Positions 44,147 through 56,710 of a stretch of DNA of 64,000 nt are shown here, piece by piece. Below the pieces are notes generated by a model. The model saw only the letters and a list, made by a program, of their open reading frames with translations, was not told the origin of the DNA and searched no databases. Origin of the DNA: Multifurca ochricompacta (Eukaryota; Basidiomycota; Agaricomycetes; Russulales; Russulaceae). Where the stretch lies: NCBI GenBank assembly GCA_022496185.1, contig WTXG01000058.1:1-64000 (forward strand). Reading direction: 5' to 3'. A program made the position numbers and the translations under genes. The first letter of the stretch is position 1. Each line of letters opens with the position of its first letter.

Positions 44147-47100
44147 ATGCCATCCTCAATCATCTTCCCTCCCTCCTCCAAGATGGAACGCCTTGATGGC
44201 TCCAACTGGCAAGTTTGGTCCGCCAATTTCAATGCCCTCTTGAGGATGAATGGGCTCAGGAGGCACATTATCACTGCCTACCCTGATATGCTGCTCCTCC
44301 CAGAGGACAAGGAGGAGAAGGAGAAAATGCAGAAGGAAGTTATCGACCCCATCCTTAGGGAATGGATGGGTGAAGAGGAAATGCTGATAGGCCTTTTGTA
44401 TCTCAATGTAACCCAGGAGGTTTACAGTCAAGTAACCTCCGATGCCGACTATCCTTCTCTTTTGAGAAGTATAGTAAGTTGGAACGACTTTATGGTGCTG
44501 TAGGGAGCATGGCCACATATAATTTGTGGCTTGCCCTGGTGTCCTTCCGTCTTGATGAAGGACAGTCATTAGAACCCAATTACAAAGGTTCTAGATGCCA
44601 GGAGTACCCTGAGGGAGAATGGGATGGAGGTCAATGACCTCCAATGAGCTTTATTTTGTTAAAAGCTCTCCCTGACTCCTACAGTACCATTGCCGGCTCC
44701 ATACTGGCCTCTGGCGATCCAGAGCGTCTCCTCCTCAGGACCTTGTGCAGAGGTTCCTGAATGAGGAGAGTCGCCTGGCGGGTCCCTCGGGAAGTGGTAG
44801 TGCAGTCCTGTCTAAGGCTGCACCTGTCAAATCAAACAAACCAAAAAATTTATCACCACTTCCCGCTGCTGCCCCTGGTTCACAAGGGGTGGTCTGCTTC
44901 TATTGCCAAAAGCCTGGACACAAGTCCAACGCTTGCGCAAAGAAGAAGAAGGACCTGGAGAATGCCAAAAAGGGCAAGGCAGGGAACAAGAAGAGGGCTG
45001 AGGCCCAACATGTAAATACTATAGCCACCGTAGTTAATGGTAGTGGCAAAATAGAGGAGGTGCTTGAAGCACCTCGAATTCGCCTTTATGTTCACACCTA
45101 TAATCTGGATATCAACTCAGATTATTGGATGCTTGATAGCGGAGCAACGGCTCATTTCAGTCCCAACCTTGAAGACTTTGATACATATGAAGTCGACAGC
45201 ACCCATGAAGTATCACTAGGCGACAACTCCATAGTCAAAACAAATGGAGTTGGCACTGTGGTCATCAGGACTGATCGAGGTTTTGACTTGGAACTAGCAA
45301 TGTGCTCCACTTGCCTGGAGGACATAAAATACTCTCCGCCAGTGCCCTAGTAGAAAAAGGGGCAACTGTGTTCTTTGATAATAAGAAGGCAACAATAAAA
45401 TATGGCATAACATTATAGGGAAGCATGGAAGTTTGGCAAATTGTATTGGGTACTAGGCAAACACGTCCTAAATAGTATCCATACAACTGCATCTGCCTCA
45501 CTAGAAATCTGGCATCAAAGAATGGGCCACATGTCTAAAGAAGCCCTAAAGAGATATGCTCCTGAGGCGGTAAAAGGCCTCAAATAAATAATAGCCAAGT
45601 GGAAGACAAGCCATGTTATGGCTGTGAAATGGGCAAGTCCCATCGTCTTCCATTTCCCCCATCTTCAAAGCGCGCATCAGCCCCCCTTGAGATCCTCCAT
45701 AGTGATCTCGTAGGTCCCTTGCAGTGCAGTTCAATACAAGGGAATCTATACTTTGCCACCTTCTTGGATGACTTTAGCAGATATGCTTTAATTGTTCCAA
45801 TGAAGTCTAAAGATCTGTTCACACCAGTTTTTAATAAACTGAAGACACTACTTGAAAATAAATTCAATCATAAAATCAAGTGTCTTCACACAGATCGTGG
45901 TGGCGAGTATGTGAACAAGGCGCTGAAAGCAACGCTTGAAGATTATGGCATAGAGCATAAACTTACAATGCCATATAGCCCACAACAGAACGGAAGGGCC
46001 GAGAGATTTAATAGAACCATTATGGAAAAAGGCACTAGCATGCTGCACGATGCTGGCCTATCTCTTGGTTTTTGGGAGTGTGCTGTTGAGACAGCATGTC
46101 ATATATATAATAGAACTCCCATCTGTTCTAATAAGTGGAAAACTCCGCTGAGCTTCTGGTTGGGAACAAACCAGATGTCTCATACTTTAAGGTCTTTGGA
46201 TGCAAAGCCTATTATCATGTTCCAGAGGGCAAGCGGCGTAAACTAGATCCCAAAGCCAGGGAAGCCGTCTTTGTCGGGTATGAGCCCACTTCTAAGGGCT
46301 ATACACTTTGGGATAGTCGTACCTGGTCTCTCATCTCTTCACGAGATGTTACATTTGATGAGAGATCCTTCCCATCCTGCTCTGTGAAGGACAGCAGAGC
46401 AGATAACCAGTAGAGCAACCTACAGAAGGTGGCTCATTTATTTACCTGGTGGCCCAGTCCAGCCACCACCAGCAGCAGCTACACATGTTCCTGAGGCTCC
46501 TCAAGATGAGGAAGACCTAGAAGAGGAACAGGAGGACATCGTACCTCCTCAATTAGCACCACAGCCTACCACACCCACACGTAATGTAGACACCACACAC
46601 CCTCAGACTATATATCAGACCCCTCCATGCAAATCATGGAACCATCCTCCCCTCCCAAAAGAACCAAGGCAATCAGAAAATCACAAAGGATTGCAGACAG
46701 AATTCCTCAACCTAATTTTCAGAGGACAAGTCCATGCTCTGAACGACGAGATAGGGCAATCCAAGAAGATTTGACTTGGATACTGCACGCCCCAATCGCA
46801 ATCATCGTCTGAATCCCGCTTCTACAACGAGGATAATGCAGAGTTGTGCAAGGTTCTTCCAGACTTGGTCAGATGGATCTACTTAATGCTGCAGGATCGC
46901 CTTATAGGGATCCTCTTACATTTAAAGAAGCAATGGAGTCTGATAATGCCAGTGATTGGCTTGAGGCATGTCAATATGAAATTGACGCCTTAGAAAAACT
47001 TAAAGTGTGGCGCCTTGAAGACCTTCCTGAAGGTAGAAAGGCTGTAAAGTCCAAGTGGGTCTTTAAATTGAAAGCAGATGGACGCTTTCATGCTAGGCTT

Positions 47101-48452
47101 GTAGCAAAAGGGTTCACCCAAATAGAGGGGGTGGACTTCGATGAAACCTTCTCCCCAGTCGCCAGATTTGAGTCTCTTAGACTATTATTAGCGTTGGCGC
47201 GCTTGAGGATTGGGAAATCCACCAGATGGATGTCAAATCAGCATTCCTACATGGCGATCTGGATGAGGAGATTTACATGGAGCAACCTATTGGTTTCGTC
47301 ATTGCTGGACAAGAGTCCAAAGTTTGTAGGCTACAGAAAGCTCTGTATGGCCTCAAACAAGCTTCCCAGGCATGGAACTTGCAATTCCATGCAGTTCTCA
47401 ATGAACTGAGCTTTACTCGGACATACTCTGATGCAGGAGTATATGTGTATCATCACCAAGAGGGGGATGGTTCACTCTTCGTCATTTTATATGTTGATGA
47501 CATCACTATACTTGGGTCCTCCACTAAGAAGATTCAATGGCTGAAGGACTCTCTATCTAGCCGATATGAGATGACTGATCTTGGCGAAATCCAGTCCTAC
47601 CTTGGAGTCAACATCACCAGGGACTGTCCTAACAAGACACTGGATATAGACCAGACAGCCTATGTGTCCTCCATAGTTGAGAGGTTTGGAATGGGGGATT
47701 CCAACCCAGTATATACTCCTCTACCCTCTGGCGTGGATGTTCATTTGGTCAAGTTTGAAGACCAAGCATCTACCTCTGATATTAAGAGGTATCAGCAGTT
47801 AATGGGGTCTCTGCTTTGGGTGCAGATTGGAAGCAGACCTGACATTAGTTTTGCTGTTGCACGCCTTAGTCAATTCGCTTCCAACCCTTCCCAGCAGCAC
47901 ATGCGACTAGCAAAGTATGTCTTAGCCTATCTAAATGCTACAAAAGACTACAAGTTGCGCTATTCTGGAGGGAATGGTGAAGTAGGCCTTCATGGCTTTG
48001 CGGATTCCTCATGGGGAGATCAAGAGGACCGCCACTCCACCTCTGGCTATGTCTTTTTCCTTGCTAATGGAGCCATTAGCTGGTGTTCCAGGAAGCAAAA
48101 GACAGTAGCACAGTCCACCACTGAAGCCGAGTATATGAGCCTTGCTGAGGCTTCAAATCAGGCAGTGTGGTACAGGACATTCATGCAGGAGTTGGGATAT
48201 GAAGTTAGTTCACCCATACAACTGCACTGTGACAATAAGGGTGCAGTAGACCTTGCATTAAACCCTGTCACAGGAAGGCGATCAAAGCACATACCGATAA
48301 AGTACCATGCCATTAGGGAGTATGTAGAATCACACCAGATAGACTTGGTGCGAACTCCCACTGGAGAGATGCTAGCAGATGGCCTTACAAAGTCTCTGCC
48401 TAGATCATCTTTTGATCACATGGTAACTGGATTTGGACTAGTGCTGGAATGA
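44147..48452 (+). pseudogene. Copia-2 Gag-Pol polyprotein, frameshifted
   Basis: It starts at ATG 44147 (PSSIIFPPSSKMERLDGSNW, similar to copia-1 gag). It continues through a CCHC knuckle (CFYCQKPGHKSNAC near 44905), protease (DSGATAHF near 45140), integrase (45599-46246, HTDRGGEY and QQNGRAERFNRT) and RT/RNase H. About six frameshifts separate the pieces up to 47230. The last 408 codons (47226-48452) are open and cover the RT core (YVDDITILGSS near 47490) and complete RNase H (SWGDQEDRHSTSGY, TTEAEYMSL). The element is dead, though its RT end is well preserved. Confidence 0.9.
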
Positions 48453-48717
48453 GAGAGCTGGAATCTGGAGACTTTGTATACCAGTTTCACTTTCCCACCA
48501 TGAGCAAAGTTCTCGACTTCGAGAGTGACACAAGAGGTGTGGTTTCAGTTTGCATAAGAGAATCTAACTCAATATGCCTCTGAACACCATGGTCCTCTCA
48601 CTACACTTGAGAGTTAGAGAAGTTGGATCTCTGGCAATATGTTCGTTCAATTGTGAACAGCAGTGTGCTCATTCAACTCATTCCATCTTAATGATCGATG
48701 CCTTCACCATGGAGGGA

Positions 48718-48894
48718 TGTTGACACAGGATGTGTCTGGAGATGCTTCAGGCATCTAAGGTTCGCTTCAGCTGTAGATTAGATTAGATTAGATTCCGGAG
48801 TATCGGACTTTTTATGTTATCTTTATTACATTTCTTTCTCACCTTACTCAGCTGATTAGTGATGGACTTAGTAATGCGCAGTAAGCATGTGATA
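48718..48894 (+). repeat. 3' LTR of copia-2, first part
   Basis: Matches the start of the 5' LTR (42700-42876). Gypsy-B is inserted after TGATA. The remainder is at 56374-56705. Across both parts only about six differences from the 5' LTR are seen, four of them at CpG. Confidence 0.93.
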
Positions 48895-49478
48895 TGTTAC
48901 GTCCGGTGCGGGACGTTCCACACAACTTGTGTGACAGCGTTCGCTTGTGATCAGATAAGGGACCAATGAGATCCCTTGGAGTTTAGATGGAAAGAGTCAG
49001 AGTCGACAAGGCTGTACTTGAAGACAATGTTAAGCGGAAAGTACCAGAAGTACTGAGACAACTGAGTTAAGCGTCCAACAGGATGTCCAGAAGACGAGCA
49101 CCGATGTATTCAATAAGTCGAGTCTGAAGTCTACAGTGTAGTTACAGCGGACTTATATACGTAAGTAAGCGGGCGTCTATGAGATAAGGATAGTCAAGTC
49201 AGGTGGGCCCAAATATACGAAAGCGGATGGCGTAAAGCCTAGCTTCTGATAGGGTACTAAGTAAGTGTCCGATCTTAAGATAAGAGGATAAAGAGATAAG
49301 AAGGCAAACATAGACAAGCAACATGTCAACAGACGTAAACTGGATCACGGGGATGGAAGGAGGGCATGTGACGGATCCCAGGACGGGGATGTGATCAAGA
49401 AATGTAACGTAGGTGGTAAAGTGGGGTCGGTACTGGGGAGAGTGAAGAAAATGGGGTTGCTCGGCAGGGGTCGTAACA
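48895..49478 (-). repeat. 3' LTR of gypsy-B
   Basis: 584 bp, TGTTACGTCC to GTCGTAACA on the plus strand. A purine tract AGAAGAGGGG (minus strand) directly precedes it in the element. It is nearly identical to the 5' copy. Confidence 0.95.
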
Positions 49479-49508
49479 TCACCCCTCTTCTGGTTCTAGC
49501 AGACCTGG

Positions 49509-50818
49509 CTAGAAGCGACTTGTACCGTCATCATCTTGTATCAACTCCAGATAATCATCGGCTACATTACAATCGTCCAAGGTGTCATTCTCCTTGTCTG
49601 AGTCTTGTGGGCATCTATGGGCGTGGAGAAACCCGTAGGGCCCGCGCTGACCACAGGAGTGACAGATATCGTGGATAGGGCAGTCCAACTCCCTGTGCCC
49701 CGCATTGTGACGGAGACATTTACCGCACCAACCTGATGGGTTGATGACCGTTGGGGCAACGCCTACGCGGCGGAAGATGCAGAATCGGCTCCAGTGCAAA
49801 TTGCTGCGACAGTGGCGGCACCACTTGCGATTGAGGGGACAGTTCCAGCTGATATGGTACTTACTGTCGCACCGCCAACATGTCTCTCCGCGGGGGTTTT
49901 CATGCAAACGCGGCATCTCGAACCGATTCGGCAAAAGTGTCGGGGCAGCTCCCAACGACCGTGGGGGAGGGGTCACGCATAAGTGTCTGCGTACCTTTCT
50001 GCAATGGTCTGGTACGCGTCTCCAATCTCCAATCTCTTCCTGATCTCTGTCAGCTCCTGCTCGACCTGGAACATTCCACTGGTCAACCTCGTCATCATCT
50101 TCGCATGTTCTTTGTACTGTTTATTGAGTGTCGTACGCAGTGTCAGGTTCTTACGCAGTCTCATTACTTCGGCTTTGAGACACGGGAGTCGCATGTCGTT
50201 CATCACCTCGTCGATGGCGAATGCACAGGAGTCTTCGGCAGCCAAGTGACCGAGCTGCTCATCACTCATCGTATGGTGAAGGCGTCCGGTATACCTCTCC
50301 TCCAAATACACAGGGGCCCCGTAAACAGGACCATTCTTCTTCATACAGCCAGCTACATCCATGCCTCCGTTGGTATAGAAGATGTACTTAGCTATGGCCG
50401 TGGTTCCATCTGCCATGGTGATCTCAAGCGGAAAGTACATCAATGAGTTTGGGTTGTTTGTGAAGAAGGGGAATTCGGGGGCTTCATTGTCCAGCTCCAT
50501 ACCCAATAGATCATTTGGGTGCGGCTCCTCACTATGCTCAAAATCGTCGTTGGGGTTGGGGGATTGTCTTTTTACCCGTGCTTCTGCAGCTTCGTAATCA
50601 ATGGGGGAGGAGGGACGTGTAGAGGGATGGGCAGCAGGGAAGTTTTCGACAACTACGGCAGAGGTAAAGGCGTCAACGGCGGCATTGGCGGCGATGAAAG
50701 ACATGATTGATTGAATGGTTGTAGAACGTTGCTGAGGGAGCATGTACTGGGGAATTTCTTCGGGGTCAGAAGGTCGATTCCTTTTAACTGTCTCTGGGCG
50801 CTTCCGGATGTCGGTCAT
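49509..50818 (-). pseudogene. ORF3 of gypsy-B: conserved extra protein with CCHC cluster
   Basis: Homologue of the gypsy-C ORF3, about nine residues in ten alike by eye through the unknown domain and helical segment (YFPLEITMADGT, KYIFYTNGGMDVAGCMKK, KAEVMRLRKNLTLRTTLNKQ). The C-terminal part (49509-49976) has the same Cys/His cluster: CWRCDSKYHISWNC, CRHCRSNLHWSRFC, CGKCLRHNAGHRELDC and CHSCGQRGPYGFL. A CGA-to-TGA stop after ADTYA and a missing C in a C-run separate the two halves; gypsy-C has neither of these two lesions, so the ancestral ORF was continuous. The likely ATG is at 50816-50818, within the end of pol. Confidence 0.85.
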
Positions 50819-53800
50819 GAAACTCCGAGATAAGGACCGGAGCAAAGATATTCCCGGTCGGCTCCCACGAGTTGTCAGAGTCTGGGAATCCTTTCCACTT
50901 GACCAGGTAATGTAGTTTACGCCCTCGGCCTTTTCGCTGGGAGTCTAGAATCCGCTCCACTTCCCATTCCGCTTCCCCATCGATTAATTCAGGGGGAGGC
51001 TTCGGGAAGTTTTCCCCATGTAGGGACGTCTCTCTATAGGGTGTCAGGAGTTTGGCATGGAAGACTGGGTGAATTCTCCATGTGGAAGGAAGCTCGAGTT
51101 CATATGATACATCTGACAGCTTCCTTGTTATCTTGAATGGTCCGTGACGTCAGGGCGCTAACTTGGCTGTCGGATGTGACGTGGGGATGTTCTTCCCTTC
51201 CAGCCAAACGAGGTCATTGGTCCGATAAGGTGTGAACTTCGAGGGTCTGTCCAATAGAGTCTTTTGTGCCTTGAGCAAATTCTCATTGGCCGATTTCCTG
51301 ACCTCATTCCATTGGTCGATACGCTGCGCAGCTGATGGAACGTTTGTTGGCTTATTGGTCCAGGTCGTTCGCGGCGTCCATCCCATGATAAGTGAGAATG
51401 GAGGGGCCTTGGTGGTTCCGTTGGGCCATGAGTTGTGTGCAAATTCTGCCATGGCCAGCCAATCAGCCCAATCATCCTGTCGTCCATTGCACCAGAACCG
51501 AAGGTACTGTTCTAGCCATTGGTTCGTTCTTTCTGACTGTCCATCGGTCTGTGGATGGTAGGCAGTTGAAATGTTCTGGGTGATGTCCAAGACTTTACAG
51601 AGTGCCTTGGCAAATGCGGAGGTGAAACGTGGGTCACGGTCGGAAATGATCTTTTCTGAGAGGCCGTAGTGTCTGTAGACATGGTCCAGGTAAAGCTTGG
51701 CTACTCCCTCTGCTGTGATGGACTCGTTGCATGGTATGAACAGTGCCGCTTTGGAGCAGTCGTGGTCGGTGATAGTCAAGATGGAGTCAAAGCCTCTGGA
51801 AATGGGGAGCTTGACGATGAAATCCATTGCAATGGTCTGGAATGGTAATGAATTCGTTGGTGTAATCGGGAACAATGCTGGTGGGTGCGGGTGCGTGTTT
51901 ACTTTATTGGCCTGGCATTCCGCACAACCTTTGACATAGTCTTCTACATCCCTTTTCATGTTCGGCCACCAGTAGTCTCGTTTGGCCAGGGCGTATGTGT
52001 TAGCAATGCCAGGGTGGCCAGCAGAGGGGAGATCATGGTGAAAATGGATCACCCCCCTCTTAATGTTGTCGCCACCAGTGACAACGAGTTGGTCCCCGTC
52101 CTTCCACCAAAGGCCATTGATCTCTTTCAGATTATGCGCTTCTGCCCAGGACCGGCAGAGTTGTCGGTTCATATTTTGTGATACTTGTGCCCATAAATCC
52201 ATATCATGGAGACTGACGACTGCTGTACACATGAAGACCTCTTCGGGGAGTACAGTGATATCTTCATTGTCTTCTTCGCCTCCTTTCTGATCTGCTCTTC
52301 GCAATAGAGCATCTGCCCAGGTGTTACGACTTCCAGCAATATGCTTTAGCGTGAAGTTGTACTCCTCAAGTTCCAAGACTTCGCAGGCGACTCGTCGACT
52401 AATCTTATGGGGTTCTTTCCAATATAACAGGTTGGAATGGTCGGTGTGGATGATGGTCTTGTGAGGGGTCCCGGCTAGGTATGGTCTCCAATGTCGTAGG
52501 GCCTTGACAATGGCGAGGAGCTCGCGATCCCAAATATCATAGTTTCGTTCGGCCGATGAGAAAGTCTCGGAGAAAAAGGCCACTGGGTGGAGCATCCCTG
52601 TGGCATCCCTCTGATTCAGTACTGCCCCAACAGCAAAGCGGGAGGCGTCAACCTCAAGTTCAAACGGCTTTGCTAGATCCGGTTGCAGAAGGACTGGTTC
52701 TGAGCCAACAATGTCTCGGATTTGTTCGAATGCCTGTTGTTGCTCCTTTCCCCAGTGCCAGGGTACATCCTTCTTCAACAGCCCGTTGAGTGGTTGCGCG
52801 ATTCCAGAGAACCCTCGTACAAAACGCCGATAGAAGTTACAGAATCCTATAAAGGATCTTACTTCCTTGACACATGTGGGCATAGGCCATTCCCGGATTC
52901 CCTGCACCTTTACCAGATCCATTTGTACACGTCCACCTTCCAAGATGACTCCCAGGTACTCGACACTCCGTTGTTCAAATGAGCATTTTGACGGTTTGAG
53001 GTACAAGTCATGCTCTCGTAGGATATCCAATACTTGGTGGACTCGCTCCTGATGATGTGGGAGATCGTTGGTAGTCGCTACTAATATGTCATCCATGTAC
53101 ACCACTACCTTGCCAGTGAGAATAAGGTCGCGGAAAATGTGATTCATCATTGATTGGAAGGTAGCTGGTGAGTTGGTGAGACCGAAGAACATGACATTCG
53201 GCTCGAACAGGCCTTGATTGGTCTTAAAGGCCGCCTTGCTTTGATCTCCCTCCCTGATTCGGACGTTGTTATACCCCCATCGGACATCCATTTTTGAGAA
53301 GAGTGACTTGTCCCTCATGGTGTCAATGAGTTCTGAAATAAGAGGCAATGGATAGGCATTCTTTACTGTGTAGGCGTTTATGCGTCGGTAATCTTGTACG
53401 GGTCGGAGCTTGCCGTCCTTCTTTTTGATGAAGAAGAAGGGCGAGGCGTACTGCGACTTGGATGGACGGATGTATCCTTTTGCCAGTTGCTCTTCAAGGA
53501 ATACTGTCAACGCTTCCTGTTCTTGTTGGGACAAGGGGTAGATTTTACAATCTATTGCTTGCGGTGTCTCCGGCACAAAATCAATAGCGTGGTCCCAGGG
53601 GCGCGCTGGTGGGAAGCACTGCGACTCCTCCTCTGAGAACACCTTCCAATGTCGGTGGTAAGCGACAGGTACTACTTCTTCGAAGGTCTTCTCGGTTTGT
53701 CCTTGTACCGCTTTCTGGGCTAGTTCTGATGCTTTCGTGCTGTAGCAACGTCCGGGATCCCCCTCTTCCATCTCAGTAGTGCCATTGACCACTGCATGCC

Positions 53801-54270
53801 GGGCTAGATAATCGTACCCCAGAGATGTGATTAAAACTGGGTAAGATTCTTTATCCATAGTGGCATCCGTCCAGTTAATCTTTGGTTCAAATGCCACCAG
53901 CCAGGGATATCCCAAAATGAGATCTTCGTCCCCTAGATTGGTGACTAGGAATGAATGACTTTCGTTTTCTCTCCGACTTGGACGTTAAGATCAGTATAGT
54001 GCGTAATCTTTCCTGCTCGGTTGGCCGTCCCATCAATGTTCCAGATGTTCTTCTCTTGGGGAGTGCCAGCATCCCCAGCCCCATAGTCCTTGCTAATCGT
54101 GGGCTGATGAAATTATCGGTAGCTCCTGAATCAACCAGGATGTCTCGATCGGCCGTCCTCTGTGTAGTTTCAAAATGTACTGGTATTTTCAGAGATTTGA
54201 AGCGACTAGTATACACAGAGGTTACATGGAGTGCTCGTGCCCAGGCCGATGGGGTAGAGCCAATTAAAAA
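50784..54270 (-). pseudogene. pol of gypsy-B, almost intact
   Basis: A 921-codon open frame (51150-53915) covers the end of the protease, RT ([12 protein letters not shown] near 53100), RNase H (tether to DGREL-like WDRELLAIVKALRHW) and integrase (HHDLPSAGHPGIANTYALAK, CAECQANK, TDHDCSKAALF, STAYHPQTDGQSERTNQW). Upstream, the protease core DSGATDNFI is in 53887-54216, frameshifted near 53950. A single TGA at 51149 (LAP*RHGPF; CGA in gypsy-A and C) cuts off the chromodomain, which is otherwise intact to the TAA at 50784-50786 ([20 protein letters not shown]). This is the best-preserved pol in the window. Confidence 0.92.
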
Positions 54271-55765
54271 TCCTTCTTTGCAAACGCCTTCTCGACTAAG
54301 ATGGCGCGCACTTCCTCACTTTCTTTCATCATATTCGCCCATATGTCCTGGGCCTTTTCCTCTTTGGTTCGTTTGTCCGTCGTAGGTGGGTTGCTGATGG
54401 GGTGAATTGGAGTGGTTGTAGCTTCAGCAACGCGTGCTCCCTTCTTTGGACAGTCTCGAGACATGTGTCCTTGTGCTTTACAGCGGAAGCACCGACCTTC
54501 CTTCATCAGTGTCTGACGCTCATCTTCTGTAAGCGTTGCCCTTGCTCGGGTCCTGTCTGCCGAGGTATCCATGGCATTTGGATCTCTCTGGTGATGCACA
54601 GGTTTGACGCCGAAGGCCGCTTTCCACTGATCGCGGGTCTTCCCCTTCTTGGTATCAACCCCAAAATGTGTTTGGAAGTCAAGGTAATCCTGTTGCTGTC
54701 GTCGGGCAGCATCAACCCAGGAATCCCAATCGCTGGGGTGGTGAAATTGTATAATGTTCTTTACTAAAGGGTTCAGTAACCCTTGGGAGAAGAGGTCCAG
54801 CGTGGCCTCTTCATTGGTGTCATACCCAGCTCTATTGGCCAGGCTTCTGAATTTGGCGACGTAGGCGTCAAGGTCTCCTTTGTCCATCTTTAGAGACTTT
54901 AGTTCTCGGGCCGCCTTCTGCTTGGCCTGCCCATCGGTGAATGCGTCTTTAAACCTCTGGGCAATTATTTCCCAAAGGTTTTCACTCGTGGTTCGTCGTC
55001 CACTCTCTATTTGTTCATTCAGCCACTCCAGCTGCTCCATTGTCCAGTCATCTACGGCCTCTCCCCGGATGAGAGACAGAAAGAGGTTAGCCCGCTGGAA
55101 CGGGTTAATGATCTGGGCGACATCGTGGTTGAAGTTTTTGAAGGTAGTGAACTCCAACATAAACTTCTTGCTTTGTGAGCGATCCCCCGTGAACGTCTGG
55201 GGTAGTACGCCCGACAGTCGTCCTGAAGGTGGCGGGATATTTGGTGGCGCCGCGACTGGGGGTGGAGGAACTGGGTCAGGGAGTTGAGCGGCGATGGTGG
55301 ACATGTTTTGGTAAAACAGGGTGACTGTGTTGGTAGACTGTATGGATATCTGGGGAGTTGTCAAAGCAGGGGCTCTGATCGTGACAACTGCGGGTGCAAG
55401 TGGGGCAGTAGTCGATGCTAATACCAGTGCTTCTTCACTGTTCTCTTCTACGTACTCTTCTGGTTCAGAGTCCGTGACAATAGCCGGGGATTTTCTCTCC
55501 ACGGTCCTAATCCAAATTCTGGTGGTGCAGGTCCTGTAGTGACCCAAGAGTGTCGGCTATCCGAGTATCGGATACAATACCAGACTCTCTTCTCGTCGTC
55601 GTATTCTACCGGTTGGTATCTTCCATCGTGATAGACGTAGTATCCAAACTCGGATTCAAAATCTTTCCAGGCGGCAGAGCCAAGGACTTGTTGTGAAAGA
55701 TTATTCTCGTCTCTGCGTTCGATGAGTTCTTCTTTAAACAGGGTCTGACTGCGGCTGGAAGCCAC
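54264..55765 (-). pseudogene. gag of gypsy-B
   Basis: The main frame of 427 codons (54264-55547) runs from the Pro/Ala-rich linker through the capsid core to a CCHC knuckle (CFRCKAQGHMSRDC) and ends KKDF, stop. The first 90 residues (to 55765) are in another frame because of a missing base near 55490. The conserved first codon is again GTG (55763-55765). Confidence 0.9.
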
Positions 55766-55784
55766 GATGAGAGACTCGACTTGA

Positions 55785-56368
55785 TGTTACGTCCGGTGCG
55801 GGACGTTCCACACAACTTGTGTGACAGCGTTCGCTTGTGATCAGATAAGGGACCAATGAGATCCCTTGGAGTTTAGATGGAAAGAGTCAGAGTCGACAAG
55901 GCTGTACTTGAAGACAATGTTAAGCGGAAAGTACCAGAAGTACTGAGACAACTGAGTTAAGCGTCCAACAGGATGTCCAGAAGATGAGCACCGATGTATT
56001 CAATAAGTCGAGTCTGAAGTCTACAGTGTAGTTACAGCGGACTTATATACGTAAGTAAGCGGGCGTCTATGAGATAAGGATAGTCAAGTCAGGTGGGCCC
56101 AAATATACGAAAGCGGATGGCGTAAAGCCTAGCTTCTGATAGGGTACTAAGTAAGTGTCCGATCTTAAGATAAGAGGATAAAGAGATAAGAAGGCAAACA
56201 TAGACAAGCAACATGTCAACAGACGTAAACTGGATCACGGGGATGGAAGGAGGGCATGTGATGGATCCCAGGACGGGGATGTGATCAAGAAATGTAACGT
56301 AGGTGGTAAAGTGGGGTCGGTACTGGGGAGAGTGAAGAAAATGGGGTTGCTCAGCAGGGGTCGTAACA
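55785..56368 (-). repeat. 5' LTR of gypsy-B with promoter and self-primer
   Basis: 584 bp. In element orientation ACGTATATAAGTCC (about 56040-56053) is followed by AGACTCGACTT (about 56008-56018). The site AAGTCGAGTCT at about 55772-55782 is its exact complement. Confidence 0.94.
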
Positions 56369-56705
56369 TGATATCTCTTTGGCCAATGGCCTTTATCCCT
56401 CTCTGTTTATTGTCTGGCACTTGTGGACTTATTCCCAGTGTGCACAGACCATTTCCCCTGGCCCCCATGGGTATATAAGGGTGTCTGTTTCGTCTCTTCC
56501 ACTTCAGAGTTTCTTCAACCTCTGAAGTGTAAGTTCTACTATACTTTCTACCATACCTTTGACTAACCGTCTCTTGTAGATACTTGTCTTTCTAGGTCAG
56601 TAGAATAGTAATATAGAGTTTCTTCAACCTCTGAAGTATACTTGTCTTTCTAGCCTCACCGCTACTAACCACAGCCAGTATAACCAGCAGCATGATTGTT
56701 TGACA
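56369..56705 (+). repeat. 3' LTR of copia-2, second part
   Basis: It begins with the second TGATA copy and runs to the LTR end TGTTTGACA, followed by the LINE duplication GGGGT. It contains the TATA box (near 56471) and both hairpin repeats. Confidence 0.93.
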
Positions 56706-56710
56706 GGGGT

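Larger units (their letters stand above)
48895..56368 (-). mobile_element. Ty3/gypsy element B, complete, youngest insertion
   Basis: 7474 bp inserted in the copia-2 3' LTR, flanked by TGATA (48890-48894 and 56369-56373). The LTRs are both 584 bp (48895-49478 and 55785-56368) and differ at only three sites by eye, all CpG. Coding order on the minus strand: gag, pol, ORF3. It lies three levels deep: inside copia-2, inside the LINE. Confidence 0.95.
42700..56705 (+). mobile_element. Ty1/copia element 2 (copia-2)
   Basis: Plus-strand copia element in LINE ORF1, flanked by GGGGT (42695-42699 and 56706-56710). The 5' LTR is 42700-43208. The 3' LTR starts at 48718 and is split at 48894 by gypsy-B, resuming at 56369 or 56374 and ending at 56705. 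A polypurine tract TGGAGGGA precedes the 3' LTR. The internal region is 43209-48717. Confidence 0.95.
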
